Shown piece after piece: positions 25,413 through 34,434 of a DNA stretch of 64,000 nt; the stretch's first letter is position 1, and the number at the start of each line of letters is the position of its first letter. Below the pieces are notes generated by a model. That model was not told the origin of the DNA. It worked only from the letters and a program-made list of their open reading frames with translations, and searched no databases. Origin of the DNA: JANXLO01 sp038231295 (GTDB lineage Bacteria; Armatimonadota; Chthonomonadetes; Chthonomonadales; Chthonomonadaceae); assembly GCA_038231295.1 (NCBI GenBank), contig JBBRLP010000001.1, forward strand, positions 1 through 64,000, written 5' to 3'. A program made the position numbers and the translations under genes.

Positions 25413-25859
25413 ATGGGCAAACCGAAACATATTCCGATTCGCACCTGCGTGGCCTGCCGTGAAACCGACGAGAAGCGTGATCTGCTCCGCATCGTTCGTC
25501 AACCGGACGGGTCGGTACTGTATGACCCGAAAGGCAAGCTCTCCGGGAGGGGAGCCTATGTCTGCGCTCAGGCGGAGTGTATCGCGCTAGCACAGAAGCG
25601 CAAACAGCTCGAACGGGCGCTGAAGGTCAGCGGCATCACGGTGGCCTTCTATCAAGATTTGACCCTGCGAGCAGGCGAGCGGGGCGATGGGACAGCCAGC
25701 CGGACGGAGCCAACGTCCGCGCTGGCAGCAACGGGCGCTGCACAACGCCCGGCACGAGAAACCGGCGAATTGAAACTATCGGGAAGTGATTCACAGGGGC
25801 AAACAGGCGCACCGGCGCCGCCTGTGACGTTGCACGAGAGTGAAGGGGAGAACCTATGA
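25413..25859 (+). CDS. YlxR-family RNA-binding protein (RnpM-type)
   Basis: The N-terminal 80 residues match the YlxR family: IRTCVACRETDEKRDLLRIV, then GSVLYDPKGKLSGRGAYVC. These small proteins are encoded between nusA and infB in many bacteria; the B. subtilis member has been linked to RNase P modulation and DNA/RNA binding. A low-complexity Gly/Ala/Thr tail of about 60 residues follows. ATG 25413 was set by the family start and a nearby AGGGAA. The stop overlaps the infB ATG by four bases. Confidence 0.9.
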   Translation: MGKPKHIPIRTCVACRETDEKRDLLRIVRQPDGSVLYDPKGKLSGRGAYVCAQAECIALAQKRKQLERALKVSGITVAFYQDLTLRAGERGDGTASRTEPTSALAATGAAQRPARETGELKLSGSDSQGQTGAPAPPVTLHESEGENL

Positions 25860-27811
25860 CAGCTATTGCAGGAACCCGTCTGGTGGACCTGGCGAAAGAA
25901 CTGAAGATGACCACCGCAGAGATGGTCACTACCTTAAAGGACCTTGGAGTCAAGATCGAAGGTCCGAACACGCTGCTCGATCTGGAAACGGCGAACACCG
26001 TCCGCGGAGTGCTGGGCAAGTCTCCGTCGGCAGAGAAAGTTGCCGAGATCGCCGCCGACGCGACGCTCAAAGACGTGGCGGAGGCGATGGGCGTGCAGCC
26101 GAACGCCGCCGTCAAGAAAATGATGGACCTTGGCGAACTGGTCGGACCGCATCAGAGGCTTTCTCGTGCGCTGGCGGAACGACTGGCGGGGGCATACGGC
26201 TATACGCTGCGCCTCAAGCCGGAGCAGAAGCCGCTGCCTGCCGCAGTGCAGGCCAAGCACAAAGCGCCGGGCGGAGCGCTTGCGCCGCGTCCCCCTATCG
26301 TGACCATCATGGGCCATGTTGATCACGGCAAGACGACCCTCCTCGACGCGATTCGCAAAACGAGCGTCGTCGAAGGGGAGTTCGGCGGAATCACCCAGCA
26401 TATCGGGGCCTATCAAGTAGAGATTGACCACAACGATGAGAAGCGCAAAATCACTTTTCTGGATACTCCCGGTCATGCCGCCTTTACCGCCATGCGTCAG
26501 CGCGGAGCGAGCGTTACCGACATCGTGATCCTCGTAGTTGCTGCCGACGATGGTATCATGCCGCAGACAGTTGAGGCGATAGAACACGCACAGGCCGCAA
26601 AAGTCCCGATCATCGTCGCGATCAACAAAATGGACAAACCAGATGCGACTCCAGATCGGGTGAAACTTCAGTTGACGGAACATAATCTGGTCGTCGAAGA
26701 CTATGGCGGCGATGTGATCGCGGTTCCGATCTCGGCGCGTACTGGACAGGGACTCAACGACCTTCTGGAGTATATCCTGCTGGTTGCCGATGTTCAGGAA
26801 CTGAAAGCCGATCCGAGCGGACACGCGATTGGCGTGATTGTCGAGGCGAAAGTCGCGCCGGGTCGTGGCCCGGTCGCAACAATGCTGGTGCAGAGCGGAA
26901 CACTACGGGCCGGAGATGCGGTTGTCGCGGGCGTGGCATTCGGCAAAGTCCGCGCCATGATGGACGACAAAGGCGAGAAACTGGTCAAAGCGACTCCGTC
27001 CACGCCGGTCGAGATTATCGGGCTGAACGCTGCCCCTTCGGCAGGCGATGTCGTCGAAGTGGTCAAGTCGGATAAAGAGGCGCGTTCCATTGCCGAGCGC
27101 AAGATGCAGCGTGAGCGCGTCGTTCGCATGGGCAACACGGGCAAGAAGATCACGCTGGCAGATCTTTCCAAACAGGTCGGCCCCTCGAAAGACTTCAACG
27201 TCATTGTCAAGGGCGATGTACAGGGCAGCGTCGAGGCCGTTGTAGGGCAGTTGCTCAAAGTCGAGGAGAACAAGAAAGAGGCGGAAGTCCGGCTTGTCAT
27301 CAAGGCCAGCGGCGTCGGCACGATCAATGAGTCGGACATTCAGCTTGCGGAAGCGACCGACAGTACCGTGATTGGCTTCAATGTTCGCTCGGAGCCTGCG
27401 GTGCAGCGTGCCGCCGAACGGGACGGCGTGACGGTTCTCACCTTCAACATTATCTACGACCTCGTGGAAGCGGTCGAAAAGATCATGAAGAAGATGCTGA
27501 CACCCATCTACGAAGAGGTTCCGATGGGCAAGGCGGAGGTTCGCGCAAAGTTCAAGACCTCCACCGGTATCTACATTGCAGGAAGCTACGTGACGGAAGG
27601 CAAGATCGTGCGCGGGGCGTATGTTCGCCTGCGGCGGGGCAGGGACGTGCTGAACTCTGGCAAGATCGAGACCCTGAAGCGCGTCAAGGACGATGTGCGC
27701 GAGGTGGCTTCCGGCTATGAGTGCGGTATCACCATCGGGGACTGGAAGGAAGAGTACCAGCCCGGTGACATTCTGGAAGTCTTTGAGATGCGCGAAATCG
27801 AACGCGACTGA
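25856..27811 (+). CDS. infB: Translation initiation factor IF-2
   Basis: IF-2 is the GTPase that brings initiator tRNA to the ribosome. The 651-residue product is a short form with a compact N-terminal region. It has two IF2_N-like modules (TRLVDLAKELKMTTAEMVTTL and AEAMGVQPNAAVKKMMDLGE), then the G domain with GHVDHGKTT near residue 152, LDTPGHAAF, NKMDKP and the SAR motif. Domains II to IV follow, ending GDILEVFEMREIERD. Translation is coupled to ylxR through ATGA. The long Ala/Pro/Gly-rich linker seen in many IF-2 proteins is absent. Confidence 0.97.
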   Translation: MTAIAGTRLVDLAKELKMTTAEMVTTLKDLGVKIEGPNTLLDLETANTVRGVLGKSPSAEKVAEIAADATLKDVAEAMGVQPNAAVKKMMDLGELVGPHQRLSRALAERLAGAYGYTLRLKPEQKPLPAAVQAKHKAPGGALAPRPPIVTIMGHVDHGKTTLLDAIRKTSVVEGEFGGITQHIGAYQVEIDHNDEKRKITFLDTPGHAAFTAMRQRGASVTDIVILVVAADDGIMPQTVEAIEHAQAAKVPIIVAINKMDKPDATPDRVKLQLTEHNLVVEDYGGDVIAVPISARTGQGLNDLLEYILLVADVQELKADPSGHAIGVIVEAKVAPGRGPVATMLVQSGTLRAGDAVVAGVAFGKVRAMMDDKGEKLVKATPSTPVEIIGLNAAPSAGDVVEVVKSDKEARSIAERKMQRERVVRMGNTGKKITLADLSKQVGPSKDFNVIVKGDVQGSVEAVVGQLLKVEENKKEAEVRLVIKASGVGTINESDIQLAEATDSTVIGFNVRSEPAVQRAAERDGVTVLTFNIIYDLVEAVEKIMKKMLTPIYEEVPMGKAEVRAKFKTSTGIYIAGSYVTEGKIVRGAYVRLRRGRDVLNSGKIETLKRVKDDVREVASGYECGITIGDWKEEYQPGDILEVFEMREIERD

Positions 27812-27891
27812 CGCTGCGGGCCACCGCAATTCCGGCGGCCTTGCAAGGCCACTGTGCCATCGCTCCCCACAGGCAGGGGAGTCACACAACA

Positions 27892-28173
27892 ATGCATATT
27901 GGTACCCTCACGGTGGTTCTCTACTTGCATTCGGCGGAATCGCTGAAGGATAAGCGTCAGATTCTCAAAAGTCTGATTGAGACGACGCGGCATAAGTTCA
28001 ACATTTCGATTGCCGAGGTGGACGACCTGGACAAGTGGCGCAAAGCCACTGTCGGCGTCGCCTGTGTCGCCAACGACAAGGCGTTTGTCAATCGTGTGCT
28101 GGATAAAGTCGTAGAGACGATGGAGAGTAATCCGGCGGTCGAGGTCGGAGAGGTCGAGTTAGAGTTTCTCTGA
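27892..28173 (+). CDS. DUF503 (YlxP-like) protein
   Basis: The 93-residue protein matches the DUF503 family, small ferredoxin-like-fold proteins encoded between infB and rbfA in many bacteria. Marks are the opening MHIGTLTVVLYLHSAESLKD followed by KRQILKSLI, the FNISIAEVDDLDKWRKATVG segment, and a final beta strand (VGEVELEFL). AGGGGAG lies upstream of ATG 27892. Function is unknown, although the conserved place suggests a link to ribosome work. Confidence 0.9.
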   Translation: MHIGTLTVVLYLHSAESLKDKRQILKSLIETTRHKFNISIAEVDDLDKWRKATVGVACVANDKAFVNRVLDKVVETMESNPAVEVGEVELEFL

Positions 28174-28291
28174 CGAGGACATAGATCGCCGCTGGCCCCA
28201 ATTCCGGGGGGAGAAAGCATTTTCATGCGATAGGGTGTCCGCAGGGCATGGAAGGCTGACCCGGTTCTGCTGGAAAGATGGTGAAAAGAAG

Positions 28292-28693
28292 ATGAGCGTT
28301 CGACAGGAACGTATTCAGGAGCAGCTCGTTCAGGAACTGAGCGAGATGATACGGCGTGATCTGCGAGATCCCCGTATTGGATTTGTGACGCTGACCGGGG
28401 CGGAAATCACCCGTGATCTGCGCCATGCCCGTGTGTTTGTCAGTATCTACGGCACCGAAGAGGAGCAAAAGCAGGCGCTCAAAGCCCTGAACAGTGCGAG
28501 CGGGATTCTGCGCGGCGAGTTCGCACGGCGTGTGCATCTGCGCCTTGCCCCCGACCTGGAGTTCAAACTGGACGAGGGCATTGCGCGTGGGCAACGCATC
28601 TTCGACCTGCTGCACTCGGTCGAAGCCGATCTGAAACCACAGCCGGAAGCGACAGAACCCTCTGCTGCGGATCCCCCTTTGGAAACCGCATGA
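28292..28693 (+). CDS. rbfA: Ribosome-binding factor A
   Basis: RbfA assists maturation of the 30S subunit at the 16S rRNA 5' end. The 133-residue product has the KH-like fold pattern RIQEQLVQELSEMIRRDLRD, then PRIGFVTLTGAEITRDLRHARVFVS and the helix ALNSASGILRGEFARRVHLR. It ends with LEFKLDEGIARGQRI plus a short Pro/Glu tail. The ATG was chosen by the family start MSVRQERIQ. The stop overlaps the next gene (ATGA). Confidence 0.93.
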   Translation: MSVRQERIQEQLVQELSEMIRRDLRDPRIGFVTLTGAEITRDLRHARVFVSIYGTEEEQKQALKALNSASGILRGEFARRVHLRLAPDLEFKLDEGIARGQRIFDLLHSVEADLKPQPEATEPSAADPPLETA

Positions 28694-29679
28694 GCCGACA
28701 ATTCAAGAAGGCAGTAGAGGCCATAGTTTCCGCACAGAAGATCGTTCTCGCCGGACACGTCAATCCGGATGGAGATACGCTGGGCTGTGTTCTGGCGCTG
28801 GCGCACGTGCTGCGGAGCCTGGGGAAAGATGTCACAGCCATCAGCACGGATGGCGTCCCGGATATTCTGAAATGGCTGCCGGAGAGCGATCTTATCGTGA
28901 CCGGGACGGAGCGGCGGGATTTCGATCTGGCGATTGTCTGCGATGCCGGGGCGCTGGAGCGTATCGGACGCAGTGTCATGCCGGCAGTTGAAGCCGCGCC
29001 GCATCTCATTGACATTGATCACCATGTCGCGGATGGCGTTTTCGGGGACATTCGTATTCTAGACTCGACGGCGGCTGCCACCGCAGAACTTGTTTTACCG
29101 CTGATTCTGCGGCTGTCTGCGAAGGTGGGCCGGGAGCTTCTGGACCGAGCCGCAGCGGAATGCCTGATGACCGGGCTTATCACGGACACCGGTTCGTTCC
29201 GCTTTATGAACGTCACGCCGAATACTTTCCTGATGGCGGCGCGACTTCAACGGCTCGGAGCTTCGCCTGCCCCAATCGCCGAACTGGTGTTTGAGAATCG
29301 TTCCTATGCCAGCGTCAAACTGCTCGGGCGCGCTCTCGACTCCCTTCAGTTGACGCCCGACAGGCGGGTGGCCTGGGCTGTCGTCACCGCGCAGGATTTT
29401 GCCGAGCTGGATGCCACGGACGCCGATACGGAAGGCATCGTCAATCATGTACGGGCTGTGAAGGATGTTTCGGTCGGGATTCTGTTTCGTGAAGTGCCGG
29501 GCAAGAACGTTCGGATCAGTCTGCGGGCACGTGAAGGAGCCGATGTCAACCGCATTGCGAATGCGTTTGGGGGTGGAGGGCATCGCCTTGCGGCAGGATG
29601 CTCCGTCGAACCTCCTCTGAAGGACGCAACGGAGGCGGTCGTCGCGAAGACCGTGCGCCAGCTCGATGCCAATCTGTAA
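28690..29679 (+). CDS. nrnA: DHH-family phosphoesterase, NrnA-like nanoRNase/pAp phosphatase
   Basis: The protein is a bifunctional oligoribonuclease/pAp phosphatase-type DHH enzyme of 329 residues. Metal-site motifs are in order: GHVNPDGDTLG (residues 22-32), CDAGALERIG, the DHH of IDIDHHVADG and TDTGSFRF. The C-terminal DHHA1 domain has the nucleic-acid-binding GGGGHRLAAGC. NrnA is often encoded in this nusA-rbfA-truB neighbourhood. A 13-bp hairpin after it closes the operon. Activity on short RNA or c-di-AMP breakdown products is family inference. Confidence 0.9.
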   Translation: MSRQFKKAVEAIVSAQKIVLAGHVNPDGDTLGCVLALAHVLRSLGKDVTAISTDGVPDILKWLPESDLIVTGTERRDFDLAIVCDAGALERIGRSVMPAVEAAPHLIDIDHHVADGVFGDIRILDSTAAATAELVLPLILRLSAKVGRELLDRAAAECLMTGLITDTGSFRFMNVTPNTFLMAARLQRLGASPAPIAELVFENRSYASVKLLGRALDSLQLTPDRRVAWAVVTAQDFAELDATDADTEGIVNHVRAVKDVSVGILFREVPGKNVRISLRAREGADVNRIANAFGGGGHRLAAGCSVEPPLKDATEAVVAKTVRQLDANL

Positions 29680-29709
29680 AGATAATGAGGGTCGGACATT
29701 GTGTGATAA

Positions 29710-29741
29710 AGGCATCCGATGCGGATATGCATCGGATGCCT
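29710..29741. terminator. Hairpin at the end of the nusA operon
   Basis: A 13-bp perfect stem (AGGCATCCGATGC and complement) with loop GGATAT follows nrnA. No T run follows directly. A second weaker hairpin using the same GATGC/GCATC words lies around 29795-29812, just before the convergent small gene. Confidence 0.5.
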
Positions 29742-29822
29742 GTGTGATTCTGGACGCTATGCAGTTTTTATCGTGATTCGCCTGAGAGATATATGCGATG
29801 CCATACGCATCGGTTCACCGGG

Positions 29823-30122
29823 TTAGTTTTTGTCGGACTGGATACCCAGTTTGACTTCCGCGATGGCCTTCGTGGTGAGATCGAGCGCGGTCTCACGATG
29901 CCCGCCGAAGTCATGGTTTGCGGCTTTCAGCGTCCGTGCGGCGGCTTCTAGTTCGCGCAGGGCCTTAACCATTTCGGGGTGCTTTTCGCGCTTGGCGTGT
30001 CCAGGACGCATCGTTCCGGGAGTGGGAGTGACCGGAGGCGTTCCCTGCGCGAAAACGGCGAAGGCGGAAGTAGACCCGAGGAGGGCGATCAACCCGGTGA
30101 AGGCCAAGATTCGGTTTTTCAT
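29823..30122 (-). CDS. Small secreted helical protein with DFGGHR motif
   Basis: The 99-residue product begins with a signal peptide (MKNRILAFTGLIALLGSTSA, cleavage likely after AFA). A Pro/Thr-rich spacer and a helical domain follow with MVKALRELEAAARTLKAAN then HDFGGHRETALDLT. Similar small exported proteins with a D(F/L)GGHR core recur in several environmental phyla, but I know of no function. GGGAG lies nine bases before the ATG. The gene stands alone between the nusA operon and truB, convergent to the former and divergent from the latter. Confidence 0.75.
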   Translation of the reverse strand: MKNRILAFTGLIALLGSTSAFAVFAQGTPPVTPTPGTMRPGHAKREKHPEMVKALRELEAAARTLKAANHDFGGHRETALDLTTKAIAEVKLGIQSDKN

Positions 30123-30324
30123 TGTAGCAGCTCCCTTGTGCTTTTAGTTTCGATTGACACGAGATTACAACGACTGTTGTGTTCGGCTTTGATTGATTGA
30201 TTTGTGCCGTTTCGCTGCATCTGTAGGGATAGACGCGGGTTCATGGGGAGAGTTCATTTTGTGGCGTGTGAACTTTTACGCAGTTTACCTGTGATGCCGC
30301 GCACGTCATAGAAAAGGGTTCAGA

Positions 30325-31287
30325 ATGCCAAAACCGTCGCTCTACAATGGGGTCGTCGTCGTGGATAAGCCCGGTGGAATGACCTCTCACGATGTCGTAG
30401 ACGCGCTCAGGCGGATTTATCGGACGAAACGGGTGGGGCATACGGGAACGCTCGACCCGGATGCGACCGGCGTTCTGGGGCTGTGTCTCGGACAGGCAAC
30501 GCGGCTGGTTGAGTACCTGGCTGCGGCGGAAAAGGAGTATGTGACAGAGGTTGTCTTCGGGATCGAGACGGATACGCAGGACGGTTCCGGGGTGATTTTG
30601 AAAGAGACGGAGGCGGAACATCTTACGGAAGTGGATATTCTCGCGCTACTGCCAGCCTTTCGAGGTACAATACAGCAGATTCCGCCAATGGTCTCGGCAC
30701 GACATCACGAGGGGAAACGCCTCTATGAACTGGCGCGGGAAGGGGTGACCGTCGAGCGGGAAGCTCGCCCGGTAACGATCTCTTCTCTGGAATTGACCGG
30801 ATTTACGGCAGGCGTGAAACCTCGTGCGAGTCTGGTCGTGCGCTGTTCTACCGGGACCTACATCCGTACCCTGGCGGCGGATATGGGCAGCGCGGCAGGC
30901 ACCGGCGCGATTATGCAGACTCTGCGCCGCACTCGTATCGGCAAAGCGGGGGAAGCATTCACTCTGGACGCTGCGTATACTCTCGATGCGTTACGGCAGG
31001 CTGAACAGGCCGGAACCCTGGGAGGGACAGTCATCTCGATGGAGCAGGCCGTCGCAGAGTGGACAACAGCACGACTGAACGCGGATCAAGTTCGGCGCTT
31101 CCAGAACGGGCAGCCTTTGGAACGGGACGAGATCGCTGTTATCGGTGGCTCGCTGCATGCTGATGCCTCACTTTCTGGAGCGCCGATAGCCGTTCTGAAT
31201 GAACACGATTGCCTGTGCGGTGTAGCGGAAGTGAAGGCTGGACAGTTACAGCCTGTGAAAGTATTCCCGGTTGAAATCGCTGAATGA
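30325..31287 (+). CDS. truB: tRNA pseudouridine(55) synthase TruB
   Basis: TruB makes pseudouridine 55 in the T-loop of tRNAs. The catalytic Asp lies in HTGTLDPDATGVL near residue 45. Other marks are KPGGMTSHDVV at the N-terminus, the PPMVSARHHEGKRLYELAREG loop and CSTGTYIRTLAADMG. A C-terminal PUA-like domain covers roughly residues 245-320. It opens a plus-strand run continued by ribF 52 bases downstream, a pairing common in bacteria. Confidence 0.95.
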   Translation: MPKPSLYNGVVVVDKPGGMTSHDVVDALRRIYRTKRVGHTGTLDPDATGVLGLCLGQATRLVEYLAAAEKEYVTEVVFGIETDTQDGSGVILKETEAEHLTEVDILALLPAFRGTIQQIPPMVSARHHEGKRLYELAREGVTVEREARPVTISSLELTGFTAGVKPRASLVVRCSTGTYIRTLAADMGSAAGTGAIMQTLRRTRIGKAGEAFTLDAAYTLDALRQAEQAGTLGGTVISMEQAVAEWTTARLNADQVRRFQNGQPLERDEIAVIGGSLHADASLSGAPIAVLNEHDCLCGVAEVKAGQLQPVKVFPVEIAE

Positions 31288-31339
31288 CGGCTTCTGAACG
31301 AAAGTCGGCGTTCCCGAATAGGTAGATGCAAGCGTCACT

Positions 31340-32281
31340 ATGAACGTATTTGAGGGACTGGAAACGCTCCCGCAGCCTTATAACGCCGCCACTGTCGCAA
31401 TTGGTACCTTCGATGGCGTCCATAGCGGGCATCAGGCGATCATTCGCACGGCGGTAGAAGATGCGCGTCGGCATAACCGCCCTGCGCTGGTACTCACGTT
31501 CGACCGTCACCCGGTGGAACTCCTTGCCCCGGAACGTGCGCCTCTCCTCCTCACGACCCCTCTCCAGCGCAACCGGCTGATTGCAGAACTTGGCGCGGAC
31601 GCGCTGGTTATTATCGCCTTCGACGCAGCCCTGTCGCAACTCTCTCCCGAGGCGTTCATACGAGACATCCTCAAAGCAAAACTTGGCGCGGAAGCGATTG
31701 TCGTAGGAGAGAACTTCTGTTTTGGCAGAGGCCGGGCGGGGAATACAGCCCTGTTGCGCGATGCCCAGGAGACTTTCGATTTCCGTCTCCATGCGTTGGC
31801 TCCGGTGCTGGTTGGGGGCGAGCCGGTGAGCAGCACCCGGATTCGAGAATGCCTGCGAACGGGGGAGATTGCGGAAGCGGAGGCCCTGCTGAATCATCCT
31901 TTCCTGTTGTCGGGAACGGTCGTGAGCGGGCAGCGTCTTGGACGCGAACTCGGCTATCCCACGGCGAATCTCGCGCTGACGCATCGGCAGGTCGTTCCTG
32001 CGAACGGCATCTATGCGGTGCGGGTAACACTTGAAGCAGGCCGGACTTTCGGAGGCGCGTGCAGCATCGGTGACCGGCCCACGATACCCGGCGCGGGCTA
32101 TTCCATCGAGACCTACCTGCTGGATTTTGCCGGAGATATTTATGGCTGTGCGATGACTATTCAGTTTGTGAAGCGACTGCGGGAGGAACTCAGGTTCGAC
32201 TCGCTCGACGCTCTCAAGGCGCAGATGACGGCAGATGTGCGGCAAGTACGCAGAGTTCTGGAGGAAATCCGTGGCGAATGA
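31340..32281 (+). CDS. ribF: Bifunctional riboflavin kinase/FAD synthetase
   Basis: RibF turns riboflavin into FMN and FAD. The N-terminal nucleotidyltransferase part has AIGTFDGVHSGHQAII (about residues 20-35), FDRHP and VGENFCFGRGRAG. The C-terminal kinase domain has GRELGYPTANLAL, NGIYAVRV and CSIGDRPTI. The final helix FVKRLREELRFDSLDALKAQ is typical. The 313-residue length is normal. Its 3' end overlaps the following TIM-barrel gene by 11 bases. Confidence 0.95.
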   Translation: MNVFEGLETLPQPYNAATVAIGTFDGVHSGHQAIIRTAVEDARRHNRPALVLTFDRHPVELLAPERAPLLLTTPLQRNRLIAELGADALVIIAFDAALSQLSPEAFIRDILKAKLGAEAIVVGENFCFGRGRAGNTALLRDAQETFDFRLHALAPVLVGGEPVSSTRIRECLRTGEIAEAEALLNHPFLLSGTVVSGQRLGRELGYPTANLALTHRQVVPANGIYAVRVTLEAGRTFGGACSIGDRPTIPGAGYSIETYLLDFAGDIYGCAMTIQFVKRLREELRFDSLDALKAQMTADVRQVRRVLEEIRGE

Positions 32282-33152
32282 TTTTACACGTTATAACGAT
32301 GGCAGCGCGAATGCCCCGCGCTTGCGCGTTCAGCACTCGCTCTGGTCGCTCATCAAACTGCCCTTCAATGCGCCTATCGAGTGGACGCTGGAGGAGAAGT
32401 TCCAGCGTGTCCGTGCGGAGGGCTTTGAGGCGGTCGAGTGCTGGCTTGGGAACGACAATGAACTCCAGCATCGCAATGCGCTCGTCGCAGAGGGACTGCG
32501 GCTGATTCTCGGCCACCGTCCTTTCACCATTGAGGATGTACGGACGACGGTCGAGCGGGCGAAGCGGCTCCACGCCGATTTCGTCTTCGCGCAGCCTGCC
32601 GACGCCTTTACACCCGTCGAAGAGGTCGCTGCACTGGTTCGGGAAGGACGCAATATCGCCAACGCAGAAGGGCTGGCGTTTTTCGTGGAGATTCATCGCA
32701 ATAACTTCACGGAGAACCTTCCGCAGATCAAACAACTCATCGAGCGTGTGCCGGACATTCGGTTTACCGCCGACCTGTCGCATCTGGTTGTCTGCGGCGA
32801 GTTCTATGGCTGGGAGGATGAGCGAGCGGTGGACAGGCTCCTGCCTGTCCTGGAGCGAACCTCGCATCTACACGGCAGGATTTCCAACGGCGAGCAGGTG
32901 CAAGTAGATGTGGGCGACGGGACGAACGCAACCGCGCAGTTCTTTGTGCGGCTCTGGGCCACCGCAATGGCGCACTGGCGGAAAGAGGCCGCGCCGGGCG
33001 ATGTGCTGCCGTTTGCGAGCGAACTCGGGCCGCCCCGCTACGCGATCACGACCACTGACGGATTGGAGATCAGCGACCGCTGGGCGCAGAGCCTGGTAAT
33101 GAAGCAACTGGCAGAGCAGGCGTGGGAAATCTCGGCGACGGAGGCAGTTTAG
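32271..33152 (+). CDS. Xylose isomerase-like TIM-barrel protein
   Basis: The 293-residue product belongs to the same broad superfamily as the protein encoded at 4469, though the two are only distantly alike. Possible metal ligands are the Glu in FFVEIHRNNF, the Asp-His pair in TADLSHLVV, the His of LHGRISNG and the late Glu in FASELGPPRY. A GTG start at 32271 is supported by GGAGG six bases upstream. It overlaps the ribF end and is two bases from the MBL gene, so it is in one operon. The substrate cannot be deduced. Confidence 0.75.
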   Translation: MANDFTRYNDGSANAPRLRVQHSLWSLIKLPFNAPIEWTLEEKFQRVRAEGFEAVECWLGNDNELQHRNALVAEGLRLILGHRPFTIEDVRTTVERAKRLHADFVFAQPADAFTPVEEVAALVREGRNIANAEGLAFFVEIHRNNFTENLPQIKQLIERVPDIRFTADLSHLVVCGEFYGWEDERAVDRLLPVLERTSHLHGRISNGEQVQVDVGDGTNATAQFFVRLWATAMAHWRKEAAPGDVLPFASELGPPRYAITTTDGLEISDRWAQSLVMKQLAEQAWEISATEAV

Positions 33153-33154
33153 GC

Positions 33155-33784
33155 ATGGCAGTCACACGTTACGAACTCGGCCCAATGGCGAACAATACCT
33201 ATCTCATTGTGGAGGAGAACACCGGAGAGGCGGCGTTGGTAGACCCTTCGTTCAACAGTAAACCCATTCTGGAGGAAATCGTCCGCCGAAAACTTCATCT
33301 GCGCTATATTCTGAACACACACGGTCATTTCGATCATATTATCGGTAACGCTTACTATGTGGAGAAGACTGGTGCGCCGATTGCGCTGCATCGCGCCGAT
33401 TTGCATCTACTTCATGCCCTGCCGGAGACCGCACAAAAGTTCCGATTTAAGGCGTCGCCGTCGCCGGAACCGTCGCTCTTTCTCGAAGACAATCAGGTCA
33501 TTCCGCTCGGCTCGATGGAAATTCGTGTCGTGCATACGCCCGGCCACTCACCGGGCAGTGTCAGTTTTCTCTTCGAGGATATTGCCATCGTGGGGGATGT
33601 GCTTTTCGCGGGCAGTATCGGGCGCACTGATCTGCAGGGCGGTTCCTTGCAGACGTTGCTGCATTCGATCCGGACCTGTCTCCTTCCCCTGCCGGACGAT
33701 ACGCAGGTCCTCCCCGGTCATAATGCGCCCACGACCATAGGGATCGAACGCGCCTCGAATCCATATCTCCTGGGAGACAGGTGA
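33155..33784 (+). CDS. MBL-fold hydrolase, glyoxalase II-like
   Basis: The 209-residue metallo-beta-lactamase-fold protein has the dinuclear metal motif THGHFDH near residues 54-60 and the later His residues in VVHTPGHSPGS and VLPGHN, with the bridging Asp in AIVGDVLFAGSIGRTD. This is the small glyoxalase II-like or persulfide dioxygenase-like group. The exact thioester or other substrate is not visible. GGAGG precedes ATG 33155, and the stop overlaps the start of the next gene. Confidence 0.88.
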   Translation: MAVTRYELGPMANNTYLIVEENTGEAALVDPSFNSKPILEEIVRRKLHLRYILNTHGHFDHIIGNAYYVEKTGAPIALHRADLHLLHALPETAQKFRFKASPSPEPSLFLEDNQVIPLGSMEIRVVHTPGHSPGSVSFLFEDIAIVGDVLFAGSIGRTDLQGGSLQTLLHSIRTCLLPLPDDTQVLPGHNAPTTIGIERASNPYLLGDR

Positions 33785-34434
33785 TGCAGGATTTCCACCA
33801 TCGCGCCTTCAAAGAGTGGGCCGTCTCCTGCGAGGCGTTGCTGGAGGGCAGGCAAACGCTGTTGATTCGGAAGGGCGGGATTCGGGAGGAGCAGGGTGTC
33901 TTCCGCATGAACGACACGGAGTTCTTTCTCTTTCCTACCTACGAACATCAGAAGGCAAGTCTGCTGTTGCCCGAATGGCAGTCGCGGCTCGAACGCCTGT
34001 CGGCAGCGCCGCACGACCCCGCCACAGTCGTTCTTTCTGCGTATGCGGTCGTGGAGACGATTGCAGTCGCGCAGAATGACGCGCAGGTCAACGCACTCGC
34101 CTCCGAGCATATCTGGAATTCCGAGTTCGTGAAAATGCGTTTCGACTACAATCCCTATGATCCGCTCTACCTCGTGCTGCTTCGTGTCTATCGCCTCCCC
34201 GAACCCCTGACGATTCCAATGCTGCCCGACTATGAAGGCTGCAAGTCCTGGATAACCCTGGCTGAGTCGCTTTCCACGGCCTACGCCGTCCCTGTTCTCT
34301 CAGAGGAAGCCTTCGTGGAACGTCGGTCAGCAGTTCTGGACGTACTGAAAGCGTCTATAGAACAGAATGAGCCTGCCTGTGAGGTGCGATCCGGCGGACA
34401 ATTCATTCGGCCTGGATCTGCTGCAAGAGGATAG
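33784..34434 (+). CDS. DUF1802 family protein
   Basis: The protein of about 216 residues matches DUF1802. It has FKEWAVSCEALLEGRQTLLI followed by RKGGIREEQG, then FFLFPTYEHQKASLL and the later FDYNPYDPLYLVLLRVYRLP. Members occur mainly in cyanobacteria, Firmicutes and deep-branching phyla and have no known function. ATG 33784 overlaps the stop of the MBL gene (TGATG). The 3' end overlaps the convergent YyaL-like gene by 32 bases. Confidence 0.85.
   Translation: MQDFHHRAFKEWAVSCEALLEGRQTLLIRKGGIREEQGVFRMNDTEFFLFPTYEHQKASLLLPEWQSRLERLSAAPHDPATVVLSAYAVVETIAVAQNDAQVNALASEHIWNSEFVKMRFDYNPYDPLYLVLLRVYRLPEPLTIPMLPDYEGCKSWITLAESLSTAYAVPVLSEEAFVERRSAVLDVLKASIEQNEPACEVRSGGQFIRPGSAARG

Noticed and set aside
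25840..26322. 160-codon open frame within the start of infB
   Set aside because: Out of frame with infB and opening before it; the infB frame carries the conserved IF-2 modules.
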